The position numbers and the translations under genes are program-made. From NCBI GenBank assembly GCA_002077045.2, contig KZ111147.1:877674-941673 (forward strand): a stretch of 64,000 bases of DNA, given 5' to 3'. Below are positions 54,371-64,000 of this stretch, in pieces. Under the pieces are notes generated by a model, which worked only from the letters and a program-made list of their open reading frames with translations, ran no database searches and was not told the DNA's origin. The stretch comes from Rachicladosporium sp. CCFEE 5018. Its lineage: Eukaryota; Ascomycota; Dothideomycetes; Cladosporiales; Cladosporiaceae. Position 1 is the stretch's first letter. Every line of letters starts with the position of its first letter.

Positions 54371-56422
54371 ATGCAGCGTCCGGCATCCTCCAGAAACGTG
54401 ATGCAGGAGCCCGATACCTTCGACTTCACCTCGATCCCGCAGAATACCGATTTCACGAATTACAACTTCGATCCCCAATATCAGGACCCTTCCCTGCTGG
54501 ATCCGAACGCCTATGCGCAAAACTCAAACCCTGCACAAGCGCCTACATATGGAAGCAGCCTTGCGCCGGTCCCTAGTACAGATCTTGTGCGGAGGTCGCG
54601 GAACCAGCAATTGACTGCGCAAAGTGCTCAGCAGGAGGCTTGGAATGGGTATGCTGGTGCAAGTGGTGGAGACATGGCTCGACAGGATGAGGAAGACGAG
54701 AAGGAGCTTGAGATGAGAGTCGCGTCGGCCAAGAAGGATGCGCAAGGCAAGCGCAAGCAGATACCGCCGTTTGTGCAGAAGCTTAGCAGGTGCGTGGAGC
54801 AAACGCTTGAAGTTAGGGAGGGTAATGCTGACGAATCGTGTAGCTTTCTGGACAGCGGCAACACAGATCTGATCCGGTGGGCAGACGACGGACGATCATT
54901 CATCGTGATTGACGAGGACGAATTTGCGCGGACACTAATTCCTGAGCTCTTCAAGCATAACAACTATGCATCTTTCGTGCGGCAGCTGAACATGTATGGC
55001 TTCCACAAGACCGTCAACATCACAGACGGATCGCTGCGGCAGTCAGAGAAGGCCAGGAAGGGGGTGAAGCCACCTAGCATGTACTCGCATCCCTACTTCC
55101 GACGCAATCGCCCTGATCTGCTGTGGTTGATCCAGAAGCCGATGACCAAAGCAGGTGTCAAGCGCAAGCGAGATGGCACAGCCAAGGGAGATGAGAGCGA
55201 CGACGATGCCCGTGGTTCGCCTGACGTTGAGGGGCGACTCGCAGCAGAGCTCAAGCTTTCGTCTTCGGCAGGAGGCGGTCGAGATCTTGCGCCACTCCCT
55301 AGAAGTGAGCTGGCTTCTGTTCGACGAGAGCTCGCGGATCTCAAGACCTCACAACGGCAGATTTCGGATATGATCCAGCAGCTTCAGCGACAGAACGAGA
55401 TGTTCTATGAGCAAACATCGGCATTCCAAGCACTGCACAATCGGCACGAGACGTCGATCAACGCCATATTGACATTTCTGGCGACCTTCTACAACCGCTC
55501 ACTCGAGGATCATGCTGGGCAGAACTTGATGGATATGTTCAATCAACAGAATAAGCAACAACAGCAAGGGAGTGTTGTAGAAGACTACTCTGAAACGTCT
55601 CCTGAGGGCAACAATCAGCAAGTACAGCGATACCAAAAGCGACCTCTTCTGCTCCATGCACCTACCAATCCTGGTCTCTCACCCGCATCTCCTATACCTC
55701 CTGGGGTCGTACACACTGCACCAACGTCGTCGAGAAGCTCTTTGTCGCCACCAGGGAGAGCAGCGAACCAATCTGGCGCACCTCGACGCGAAAGCACTCA
55801 GAGCGTCTCTCAAGGGGGAGCCACAGACAGCCCAAGGTTGAAGAATGATGCTCCGACACCAGACCTCCTATCTACAGTACCTGAGAGCGACCAGATGATG
55901 AGTCTGATCAATTCCGTCAATGCAACGAACGCATCGACGCCTGGCTTTACTGCACCTTCATTGGACTTCGCCAATGCATCGAATGCTCCCCTAACCGCTC
56001 AACAACGCGACGATATGCTAGCCCTCATCTCCCAACAACAACAGCAGCCTGGGGCATCGTCGAACAATGCCCTTGTCTCTCCCTCCATGCCAGACCTCAA
56101 CATGCTCAAACAACAACAAGACCAACTGGCATTGTTGACCTCCATGCAACGCGCTCAAGACGAACGCGTCTCCGAACTCAATCGTCGATTACAGCCCTTA
56201 AGCCCCACAGGCACCATACCAGGTCTTGGCGAGAATGGGGGCTTCTTCGACCCCAACGCGTTCATCAACTATGACGATAACGACCTCAACTTCGACTTTG
56301 GGGCGGATCCTGGCGGTGCTGTGGACTGGGAATTCGGGGAAGGCGGGGATGGGTCTGGTGTGCCTTCTGTTGAGGAGGCGGAGACGCCGGGTTCTGGAGG
56401 AAAGCGGCAGAAACGAGGGTGA
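54371..56422 (+). CDS. HSF1: Heat shock transcription factor (copy B)
   Basis: Partner of 15292-17343. Model join(54371..54789, 54844..56422), 665 aa. The DNA-binding domain is unchanged at the protein level. The 54-nt intron has the same length as copy A but a scrambled middle (the read-through would be CVEQTLEVREGNADESC against CVEQTARATQCDTDEKS), whereas flanking exons differ by only a few percent, good evidence that it is removed. The tail differs at about 15 residues. Confidence 0.95.
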   Translation: MQRPASSRNVMQEPDTFDFTSIPQNTDFTNYNFDPQYQDPSLLDPNAYAQNSNPAQAPTYGSSLAPVPSTDLVRRSRNQQLTAQSAQQEAWNGYAGASGGDMARQDEEDEKELEMRVASAKKDAQGKRKQIPPFVQKLSRCVEQTLEVREGNADESCSFLDSGNTDLIRWADDGRSFIVIDEDEFARTLIPELFKHNNYASFVRQLNMYGFHKTVNITDGSLRQSEKARKGVKPPSMYSHPYFRRNRPDLLWLIQKPMTKAGVKRKRDGTAKGDESDDDARGSPDVEGRLAAELKLSSSAGGGRDLAPLPRSELASVRRELADLKTSQRQISDMIQQLQRQNEMFYEQTSAFQALHNRHETSINAILTFLATFYNRSLEDHAGQNLMDMFNQQNKQQQQGSVVEDYSETSPEGNNQQVQRYQKRPLLLHAPTNPGLSPASPIPPGVVHTAPTSSRSSLSPPGRAANQSGAPRRESTQSVSQGGATDSPRLKNDAPTPDLLSTVPESDQMMSLINSVNATNASTPGFTAPSLDFANASNAPLTAQQRDDMLALISQQQQQPGASSNNALVSPSMPDLNMLKQQQDQLALLTSMQRAQDERVSELNRRLQPLSPTGTIPGLGENGGFFDPNAFINYDDNDLNFDFGADPGGAVDWEFGEGGDGSGVPSVEEAETPGSGGKRQKRG

Positions 56423-56922
56423 ATGTTGAGGGGTGGCTGGGGTGTGGTGGTGTGAGCTGTGCACATGACATTGGGCGGTAGGGCGCCTGTGAGAAGACGC
56501 GGGTTTGGGGGAGGGGAATGTACACGATGTACGAAGTTATGGCTCTCCTAGGACCACGCAGGTAAAATTTACTGTTGTGGTGCACTGAATACGTGCGGTG
56601 TCAAGGTGAAGCGTACACTGAGAGCGGACTTTACTACACGAGGTTTCTCTGTGACCAGGAGGTCTCGCCACAGTTACTGAGCCATTCATATCACCACACG
56701 AGACTTAAAACTGCTGTTGAGAGCCTTGATTGGGAGCCCGGCATGTCAGACCTCCAACGATCGATCTCCTGTCACCTCTCACCTGCGCCCATAAACCCGG
56801 CGTGGAAGTGGTAACGTGACTCCGCGCCGATCTCGTGAGGCAGTTTTCATGTGGTACGCGTCTCACAACTCGCACTCTCTCCGTGTCGGCAACTACATCC
56901 CCACTCCCCTTTGGCCACGATT
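56423..56922. other. Intergenic, no gene seen (copy B)
   Basis: Counterpart of 17344-17855, strongly diverged; shorter than in copy A. Confidence 0.55.
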
Positions 56923-58110
56923 ATGGCCGCCGCAATCGAACGCTCCCTCTACCTCATCGTCCCCACCGCCCCTTCCCTCCCCTCATCTCTGATCAATCTC
57001 GCCTCCTCCCTCCTTGCTCAATCCCGCGCCAAAGTGCCCAAGCTCAAGCAAGAAGAGGAGATTGCACGAACATACGCCTGCTGTCATCTGGCTTGCGAAC
57101 GTCTGAAGCATAAGTCAGACCTTGAGATCGGAAAGATCGCACCGCCATGTGGGCCGAGGGTGTACAAGAAACTGTATGGCTTCTTGGATTCGGCTTTGCC
57201 GATTGCGCCGGCGACGCCGAAGAGGAAGAGGGGAGTGGATGGCGGGGACGAAGGCGGGGAGAAGGTGACGCCGTTGAGTGTCAGGACGAAGCAGGTGGGA
57301 AGTGCAAAGAGTACGCCTGTGCAAAAGTCCGGTGGATCGACGCTGGGGAAGCGGCGTCGAGGCATATCGCAACCGAAAGACGCACAGGGCCTGCCGAAGA
57401 AAACGAGGGAGCTTATTCAGTGCTTGTGCAAGACGCTGGGAACTCCAGAGATCGTCACGCACGTATATGCAGGCGTGGAGTCAGTGACCGATCACTTGCA
57501 GCAACCGCAAGACGATGACCCTGCTCAGAACACACCAAGTAAGAAGCGCAAGCTAGATGAACTCATTGTGCAAGCTGCAGAGGCTTTAGCTGAGTCTGAG
57601 ACCCATGCTCTCATTGGTGCGATCTACCTGCTCACGACGGCGAGGTCGCGCCAACAGCCTCCATCCTTGCGCGATGTCGTTGATATGACACTGGGCTTCC
57701 TCGGGACCAAGAGAAGTGCGGAAGACTTGGGAGATGAGGCTCTGCATCATTCCATTTCGATTTACCTAGAGCATGCCGAAGCCGACGGCTGGCTAGCGAT
57801 GGACTGGTACCTCAATCTGCCTCTCACAGAGGGCGACGTCGATATGGACGATGAGCCTAACGATGACGAAGGCACTGCGGTCAAGGGCAAGAGACCGCCT
57901 GCGAAGACACCCTTGCGGCGAAAGGAGAAGCACGCGCAACGTCCGACCAAGTTCGATGAAAATGACGCCGGAGCTGCTGGACTTCGACCCGGGCTGGGAA
58001 CCATGTTCCAGCCTGCTGTGGACTGGCTGAGCGAAGAAAGGCGAGCAGAGTATGTGGAGTGGAAGGCCGATATGCTAGAGCGCATTGCTGCGATAGAGAG
58101 TCGAGGTTGA
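56923..58110 (+). CDS. ORC6: Origin recognition complex subunit 6 (copy B)
   Basis: Partner of 17856-19043, 395 aa with no indel. About 35 residues differ, more than in LYS9 or SES1. They cluster in the linkers (for example PIAPATPKRK for PVAVGTPKRK, DDEPNDDEGTAVKGKRPP for DHRTNDDEGIAIKGKKPP), with the two folded parts conserved. The start is the first ATG that aligns with copy A; the frame is open further upstream without shared sequence. Confidence 0.9.
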   Translation: MAAAIERSLYLIVPTAPSLPSSLINLASSLLAQSRAKVPKLKQEEEIARTYACCHLACERLKHKSDLEIGKIAPPCGPRVYKKLYGFLDSALPIAPATPKRKRGVDGGDEGGEKVTPLSVRTKQVGSAKSTPVQKSGGSTLGKRRRGISQPKDAQGLPKKTRELIQCLCKTLGTPEIVTHVYAGVESVTDHLQQPQDDDPAQNTPSKKRKLDELIVQAAEALAESETHALIGAIYLLTTARSRQQPPSLRDVVDMTLGFLGTKRSAEDLGDEALHHSISIYLEHAEADGWLAMDWYLNLPLTEGDVDMDDEPNDDEGTAVKGKRPPAKTPLRRKEKHAQRPTKFDENDAGAAGLRPGLGTMFQPAVDWLSEERRAEYVEWKADMLERIAAIESRG

Positions 58111-58576
58111 GACAGCGGAAGCTCCGCAGCACTCTCTGGGGAGGCATGTCGATTACTACTTGACGAACCCCAGGAAGAGCAAAAGGTGATTGTATCAACT
58201 GCTCAGGTGTGAATGTGAGGCATGTGGAGCACCGAGCAAAGTGCGGGGGTTGGCGTGGAGCCCCGAACTAACACGACATCCCGAAAGACGACCGACAATC
58301 CGGCACTCAATACGGCTGCCAGCCATGAGCTGGGCGCCTCTGAAGGCCTTAAAACGGCCGACTAATAAAGCCGTCCATCGCAGGCGAAGAGACGCTCAAG
58401 ACATTCGTCGATATTAGGCGCGATTGTCCTCGTGTCGATATCCGACGACCTTGACACATGCAGTTCATGGAAACAGGGAACTCTAAGGATGCAATGAAGG
58501 TGTGCTGAAATTAATATTGTGCGGACGAAGAACATCTACTTAGAAACTGAAGTAGTCCAAGTGACTGAGTTTGATT
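58111..58576. promoter_or_regulatory. Intergenic and monooxygenase promoter (copy B)
   Basis: Counterpart of 19044-19509; same length and about 98% the same by eye. Confidence 0.45.
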
Positions 58577-59947
58577 ATGGCCACACAGAAGCCATTCGAG
58601 ATCGCCATCGTCGGTGGTGGCATCACTGGCTTGACTCTAGCCATTGCTCTACACCACCGCGGCATCAAAATCCAGATCTATGAAGCGGCAAAGGCATTCG
58701 GCGAGATTGGTGCTGGTGTGTCATTCAATGCCAACGCAGTCGGGTCGATGAAGATATGCCACGACGAAGTCTACGATGCGTTTCTCAAGGTGCGAACTAG
58801 GAACTTGTGGCCAAGTAAGGAGAAGGTATGGTTCGACTATCATGATGCATTTGGTGATGAAGGAGAGGAGCTTGAGACATCAAAGTTGGTCTATGTGAGT
58901 ACCTGGTCCAGATCGAGCGCATCGATCGGTTGATCGGCTGACAGCAGGTCACAGACGATATACAGCAGCATCGGACAGAACGGCGTACACCGAGCAAGAT
59001 ATCTCGACTCTCTGATCCATCTTGTTCCGGACGAGCTTTGCCACTTCAACAAGAGACTCAAGAATATCGTACAGACCGACGCCGGCCGTTCGACGTTGCA
59101 TTTCGCAGATGGCTCAACTGCTGAAGCCGACGCAATCATTGGCTGCGATGGCATCAAATCGAACGTTAGACGCCTGCTGCACGGCAATGACCATCCCTGC
59201 GCACAGCCGACATTCAGTCATAAGATAGCCTACCGTGGTGTTGTGCCAATGGCGGACGCGATCAAAGCAGTCGGCGAAGAGCGAGCCTCGAACGCATGCA
59301 TGCACCTTGGTCCTGAAGGCCATATGCTCACCTTCCCCGTCAACCACGGCCAAACGCTGAATATCGTAGCCTTCACGACTAAAGACGAAGACTGGACGGC
59401 TCTCACGGGTCACAGCTCCGATAAGCTCACCGCGCCTACGAAACGCGAGAACGCCATCAAAGACTTCGCAGGCTTTAGTGGGGATGTTCAGCGCCTCCTC
59501 AAGCTCACAGCCGAGGACTTCGACATCTGGGCCATCTTCCACCTCGGCGACAACCCACCCCCTTCATACGCCAAGGGCAACATCGCCATCCTCGGCGATG
59601 CAGCTCATGCCACTTCACCGCACCACGGCGCCGGCGCAGGGATGTGCATAGAAGACTCCGCTGTAATGGCAGAGCTGCTCGCCGACCCGGCTGTGCAGAC
59701 ACGCGAGGATGTGGAAGTGGTGTTTGCGACTTTCTCGGAAGTGCGAAAGGAGAGGGGCGATGGGTTGGTGCAGAGTAGTGCTAGGCAGGGGAGGATATAT
59801 GAGTGGCAGACGGAGTATGGAAGGGACTTTGGGATGCAGGAAGAGGAGATCAAGAAGAGGAATGCGAGGATTGGGGAGGTCGATGTGGGGAAGTTGGTGG
59901 AGGACGCGAAGGAAGTTTTGAGGAAGAGGTTGGCAGATCGTTCATAA
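58577..59947 (+). CDS. FAD-dependent monooxygenase, salicylate-hydroxylase-like (copy B)
   Basis: Partner of 19510-20880. Model join(58577..58894, 58955..59947), 436 aa. The 60-nt intron (GTGAGT...TCACAG, with GCTGAC before it) contains an in-frame stop and shares little with copy A's intron, so the gene looks broken only if the intron is overlooked. All three flavin motifs are intact. Some exon changes are non-conservative (for example MADAIKAVG for MEQAIKAVG, MHLGPEGH for MYLGPGGH), so the two enzymes may differ slightly. Confidence 0.88.
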
Positions 59948-60318
59948 GCTTCTGACGAGCTCGAACCGAAGTTCACCCTTTAGACCTTATTGTACATACT
60001 GATTGCGCTCGCAAAGCCCGACACGCTCCTCTGTTCCTACACGTGTGCACAGTGCCGATGTCCCAGCATTGGACTCCTGACGAGACGCAAATGGACGGGA
60101 TGCGAAGGCACTTAACGCTCCACTCCCGCAAAGCCAGCAGTTCGCTGGCGCAGCACGGTCTCCGCAGCCGGGTGAAGGAAGCACTGCCAACGCTATGGGC
60201 ATCCGGAGAAGCCAAGATAGGTTTACGCAGCCAGACCAGCAGTCACTGCGAATGTCTTTGTCCATTTAACCCCTAGACTCCTCCTTGGCAGGGTGGGCAT
60301 CATTCTTACTCCACTGCT
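59948..60318. other. Convergent intergenic, no supported gene (copy B)
   Basis: Counterpart of 20881-21252. The short frame starting at 60058 loses one base after 60106 relative to copy A and ends differently. Confidence 0.5.
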
Positions 60319-61159
60319 TTATGACAGGTTCACGACTTCGATGGTCGTTTCAACATTGCCTGCTCGTTGATTAGTAGGCGATCCGCCAGTAGCTGCGTTG
60401 GAATACCAGCTTACCCTTGGTAGCGCGACTATACGGGCAGACCTCCTTAGCCTTCTCTATGACCTTATTGAGGTCACTGTCGGATAGTCCTCTCACGGAT
60501 ACCTAGCTCCACTTGTCAGCATCAGCCCCTCATATGCTTCCATGTCTCCTGTGGCCTATTTCGCTAACGACACTACTATCAGCGCAGCCACAGCAGTTAT
60601 TTAGTGTAATGCGCTGCCCACGAGAGGCTGAGAGGATTCGTATCATCGCTTCGTATTCGGACTCTCCGCTGCCATACGCATCCGTTCTAATGCGGGCGCA
60701 CTCGCAGCAGCAGAGGGTGAGTGCCCAGCTCGGGGGAGGCGTGATTGGGAGCACCCGCTACGGCCAACGCACCTTCATGTCGACCCTGATTCCCATATCT
60801 AAGCCCTTCATATCTCCCACCAAGTGCACCACACTCTCCACAATACTATCGTCCTGCTTGTTCGGCATTGTGATGTTCAATCCCATCGCACTTGCGTTCA
60901 TAGCGCTCTGGAAACACGCTCCATAGCCTGCTGCGAAAAGCTCTTCAGGGTTGGTCTTGCCTTTGTCTCCCGGCCCACCAAGCGCTTTCGCCATGGTAAG
61001 CTCTACATCGAGGTTCTCGCCATGGACGACGCCAGTGCGGGCTCCCTTTACGGTCGCGCGAGCCGAGTACAATATGGGTGCTGTTGCGGAGTTCAGGGCA
61101 CGGCGCTGGACGGGGAAAGAGGAGCGAAGCAGCGGGCGGAGAATGGTAAGGGTAGGCAT
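60319..61159 (-). CDS. Ohr/OsmC-family peroxiredoxin (copy B)
   Basis: Partner of 21253-22092. Model complement(join(60319..60359, 60415..60502, 60773..61159)), 171 aa. Both catalytic cysteines (GYGACFQSAM and EVCPYSRATKG) are intact. The 5' splice site of the second intron has shifted context (AAGG|GTAAGC against AAAG|GTACGC) but encodes the same residues. The first intron is 270 nt here. Confidence 0.88.
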
Positions 61160-61638
61160 GGTTGAGGTCAGAAAGGGAGATTCGAAGAGCTGAATACTAT
61201 TGAGGGGAATCCGAGGAGAGAGCAAAGTACAATGAGACGTAGTATAAGCCTACCTCTGGAAACGACTCCGCTAATCGACTCAATGGAATGAGAGCTACCT
61301 TCGTAGGTCATGACGTAAAGACGGCAGCGAGAGTTTGGATGGTACCTGCAGATGGATCTAGATCCTCTCATCGATGTGGATCTGGGTATGCCTTCTCGAA
61401 TTCATGACTGCTTTGCGGTGAAGTATTCGCAGAGTGCAATGTATACAGAGACGGACGCAGTCTGATAGGTTCTCGTCGGAGGACGGGATCATGACCACAG
61501 GTCTTGGCAATTGACATGGCGTAATCAACCGTGAGGGACGTGACTGGCGCGTTTCTGGATGCAGGAATGTAATCATGAGTATTGCCTATCTATACAAGGT
61601 CGCATTCGAGGGTATCATAATTGTTTCATCTCAGTCAT
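61160..61638. other. Intergenic, no gene seen (copy B)
   Basis: Counterpart of 22093-22571, nearly the same. Confidence 0.55.
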
Positions 61639-64000
61639 TCACATGACGCTACACCTTTCCTCCGCTTCTTGCACGGTGCCTTTCTGCGGCGGATGCGGCC
61701 GCGCGCCAGGACCACCTCCCATACCGCCTCCCGGCGCGACGCTACCGAAAGCTCCCGGCACACCTTGGCTAGTTCGCCTGCCTCTCCCAGCAGACGGTCT
61801 CCTACCATGTACCTGTGAGCCGGCAATGCTCCCAGTCTGCTGATGCTGCAGTGTCGGCCCAGGTCCAAATCCCGGCTGTTGCTGCTGTCTTCGTAGCGCA
61901 TCATAAGCATTCAAAGGGTTCCCCTGCGCTACAGGCGCCGGGGCGGTACCATCTTCCCTGTACGGCCTATCAACACGACTCTGTGCATAGCTTGGTGGCG
62001 CTTCCGGGTCTCCGTGAGCAGTGGGGCGAGTGACTCCAGGCCTTACACCGCCAGCAGAAGGCACGCGGCCGGCACCTCGTCGAGGCGGTATGGTGGGTGG
62101 ACCTGATGTAGATTCTCGCGAGAGGAATTGTTCCGATAACTCTGCTTCACGACGACGCTGGGCTTCGGCTTGGCGATGGGAGGACTCTTCTTCTTCTTGT
62201 AGTTGGAGCGCAAGGGCAAGATCGTGATCTTCTTGCTCTGATGGAGAAAGCACATGCGATTGTTGCCGTGATGAATCTCGGAAGGAGGTCGGGCGTGGAC
62301 CAGGAAGTGGTGGAGGTTGCTCTTCGACTGCCAATGGCTGTGAGTGGCGATTCCGCATTGGAACAGTCTCCCAGCCATCATTGCCGCCGCCAGAGTTGCC
62401 TTGGTTTAGTCTGGCGTCTTGCCGATGGCTTACGACACGAAAGTCGCCGCTGAACATCTCGCTTGCAGCGCCGTTGACGTCTACTAGGCTCTCCCATACG
62501 ATCTCATCGTGCGATCCATAGCCTGCGTCTGTGACCAAGGTCATCAAAGCACCATGCTTGGGCTCCTTGTAAAGCGTGCTGAAGTGATCATTCCGGAAAA
62601 GGATCGCCACTTGACCAGATGGTAGGGCTCTTGACATGGACTCAAGTCCGTGGTCTGTCAACTGCGTTGGCCAATTGTTGAGGAATGACTTGATCGTGTG
62701 TATGTCTTGTAGTGTTTGCTGCTCGGCGCCGGAAAGTCCTTCGCTTCGTAAATTATCCCCGAGCTCTGACTCTGCGAATTGAACGTTCTGGGCATCCTCG
62801 AATGTCTGAGCCGTTCGCGAAAATGCATCATAGGCGGGCGCACTATTCGATGGGACCCAGCCATGTACCAAAGGTAGTCCGAATGTAGCGTAAAGGCGCA
62901 TTTCACGGGTTTGCTCGAAGCCGCCACTTCTCGTTGACTGCACTCCTGTCATACTATTCACGTTCATGGGCGGCACAAACCGGGGGTTGACGTTCATGCC
63001 AGTGTGTAGTGCCAGCAGAAATGCGTATAGCTCGCTCACATCTGGTAGCTCTTGTGCAGTATCACCTCGACGTCCCGACATAAGCTCGTCGAATACAGCG
63101 TCGAGTAGCAGACCTAGACTGACTTGCTCTCGTGTGCGTAGCGTCTCTAACAGTGCTGTATCGGCTTCTCGCGGCGTGCTGAGTACCAGCGCATTGACCA
63201 GTGCTAGCAGTGGACATGGTCCATTCGCGTTTTGAGTCAGGATAGGAGACTGCTTCATGCTCGTCCCGTCCAGCCAGTTGACGTGCTTTATTTGGTAGTG
63301 CTCGCTTTTCCGTCTTCTTGTCCTTGTTCCTGGCGTCTCCGGTATCGAGGTTCTCGGTTGCATCGATGCAGACGGTGGTGGTGGTATCGCGATAGCCGGT
63401 GGTGACATTCGTGAAGACACTGTACCGGGGAGAGGCTGAGACATCGGCTGATCTTGGTCCATCAAGTTGTGAGGCATGGGTGGTGGACCAGGAGGTGGAG
63501 GATAGGCTACTTCAGGTGCATTGTTCCACTTTTCCTCTGGGGTAGGTTGCTGAGAAGCCCACGCATTCTGGCTCTCTGCAGCATCGTGTGGCGCATCTCC
63601 TTTGAGGGACATTTGCGACATCTCAGCGGAAGGTGTGTGTATCGTCGGAAGCTCTATGGGTGGTGCTGGAGGGGCACTGGAAGGGGGCGGTGGCCCTTGA
63701 GAAGATGGCGTGGCCGGATACGGTGGCCACGCAGCAGTTGCTCCTGTCGTCTGGTTTCGCAAGTAGGGATTGTTCGACTCCAGAGCACTGTGATTATGCG
63801 CCTCGGTCGCCCATGGGTTCGCATGCTGCCCACTGTCCTGCGAACGCCGTGCAGCAGCCTCTCCACCCACAGGCCCGGGCCGCAATGCTGCTGGCAGTGC
63901 GTCCGGCCCATCCTTCTTCTCACCCACGGTCTCACCGAGATTCTGCCTGCTCGGAGTGATCCTTAAAGGCTGCGGTATATCTCCCTCGTCCGGTGTCCGT
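61639..64000 (-). CDS. MINDY-type deubiquitinase with C-terminal CaaX (copy B, 5' end outside window)
   Basis: MINDY (DUF544/FAM63) enzymes are cysteine proteases trimming Lys48-linked ubiquitin chains. 786 residues are visible with no stop; the frame is open to the window edge and no convincing ATG is seen, so the N-terminus is missing. A Pro-rich N-terminal region of about 240 residues precedes KHVNWLDG and the catalytic block NANGPCPLLALVNAL (Cys nucleophile). LPLVHGWVP and the His of RNDHFSTLYK follow in the normal order. Then comes a ubiquitin-binding-like helix DHDLALALQLQEEEE, a Pro/Arg/Gly linker, and CSVM at the C-terminus (61642-61653), a CaaX box. The membrane attachment is inferred from that box. 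Confidence 0.9.
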   Translation of the reverse strand, partial: RTPDEGDIPQPLRITPSRQNLGETVGEKKDGPDALPAALRPGPVGGEAAARRSQDSGQHANPWATEAHNHSALESNNPYLRNQTTGATAAWPPYPATPSSQGPPPPSSAPPAPPIELPTIHTPSAEMSQMSLKGDAPHDAAESQNAWASQQPTPEEKWNNAPEVAYPPPPGPPPMPHNLMDQDQPMSQPLPGTVSSRMSPPAIAIPPPPSASMQPRTSIPETPGTRTRRRKSEHYQIKHVNWLDGTSMKQSPILTQNANGPCPLLALVNALVLSTPREADTALLETLRTREQVSLGLLLDAVFDELMSGRRGDTAQELPDVSELYAFLLALHTGMNVNPRFVPPMNVNSMTGVQSTRSGGFEQTREMRLYATFGLPLVHGWVPSNSAPAYDAFSRTAQTFEDAQNVQFAESELGDNLRSEGLSGAEQQTLQDIHTIKSFLNNWPTQLTDHGLESMSRALPSGQVAILFRNDHFSTLYKEPKHGALMTLVTDAGYGSHDEIVWESLVDVNGAASEMFSGDFRVVSHRQDARLNQGNSGGGNDGWETVPMRNRHSQPLAVEEQPPPLPGPRPTSFRDSSRQQSHVLSPSEQEDHDLALALQLQEEEESSHRQAEAQRRREAELSEQFLSRESTSGPPTIPPRRGAGRVPSAGGVRPGVTRPTAHGDPEAPPSYAQSRVDRPYREDGTAPAPVAQGNPLNAYDALRRQQQQPGFGPGPTLQHQQTGSIAGSQVHGRRPSAGRGRRTSQGVPGAFGSVAPGGGMGGGPGARPHPPQKGTVQEAEERCSVM

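Larger units (their letters stand above)
39056..62291. repeat. Copy B of the duplicated block
   Basis: Partner of 1-23224 in direct orientation. Position 39056 pairs with 1 and 62291 with 23224. Gene content beyond 62291 continues with the rest of the MINDY-like gene, which copy A loses in the gap. Confidence 0.97.

Noticed and set aside
58895..58954. Stop in the monooxygenase of copy B as a sign of a pseudogene
   Set aside because: The stop lies in a 60-nt intron with proper GTGAGT and TCACAG ends; splicing restores the full 436-residue protein aligned with copy A.
1..64000. Mobile elements, CRISPR, tRNA or rRNA genes, telomere repeats, biosynthetic clusters
   Set aside because: I scanned by eye for terminal repeats, transposase or reverse transcriptase motifs, cloverleaf-like blocks and PKS/NRPS signatures and found none. 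tRNA detection by eye is weak; tRNAscan-SE would settle it.

Overview
The window is nuclear DNA of a filamentous ascomycete. Genes are dense and lie on both strands. Introns are mostly 50-130 nt with GT...AG ends and CTGAC/CTAAC-like branch sites, and the proteins match ascomycete families (Lys9, Vrg4-type GDP-mannose transporter, Hsf1, Orc6, Erg3, Siz/PIAS, DUF3824-like, fungal TM7S3/TM198-like). A black-yeast-like dothideomycete with a duplicated or hybrid genome, such as Hortaea werneckii, would fit. That is an inference from the duplication and from general knowledge; nothing here identifies the species.

The dominant feature is a large direct duplication. Bases 1-23224 (copy A) and 39056-62291 (copy B) carry the same 15 genes in the same order and orientation: derlin, saccharopine reductase (LYS9), an Arg/Ser-rich glycine-zipper protein, GDP-mannose transporter, phosducin-like/TXNDC9, a small C-tail membrane protein, two divergent small basic/acidic nuclear-type proteins, cytosolic seryl-tRNA synthetase, a SANT/Myb-like protein, heat-shock factor, ORC6, an FAD monooxygenase, an Ohr/OsmC peroxidase and a MINDY-type deubiquitinase. 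The offset between copies stays at 39055-39089 along the whole block, so there is no rearrangement and only small indels. Hand-aligned samples range from about 1% to above 10% difference. Neither end of the duplicated block is visible: its left end lies beyond base 1, and its right end is cut in copy A by 100 Ns (23225-23324).

Between the copies lies about 15.7 kb with no second copy in the window. It holds a C-5 sterol desaturase cut by the gap, a SIZ/PIAS SUMO ligase with a 1-nt frameshift, a TM7S3/TM198-like membrane protein, an NAD kinase with a mitochondrial-type leader, a PlsC-family lysophospholipid acyltransferase, and two non-RD protein-kinase-like genes in tandem.

The genes are mostly housekeeping: ER quality control, lysine biosynthesis, glycosylation, translation, heat shock, replication, sterols, SUMO and ubiquitin. 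I see no secondary-metabolite cluster, transposon, tRNA, rRNA or CRISPR. Interest lies in the architecture (true tandem duplication versus homeologous contigs joined at the gap), in copy-specific lesions, and in several introns whose length is a multiple of three so that one copy reads straight through. Exon boundaries were chosen by hand from splice signals, reading phase and agreement between copies; every multi-exon model given sums to whole codons, except SIZ/PIAS, which is exactly 1 nt long, and the gene models cut by the gap or the window edge.
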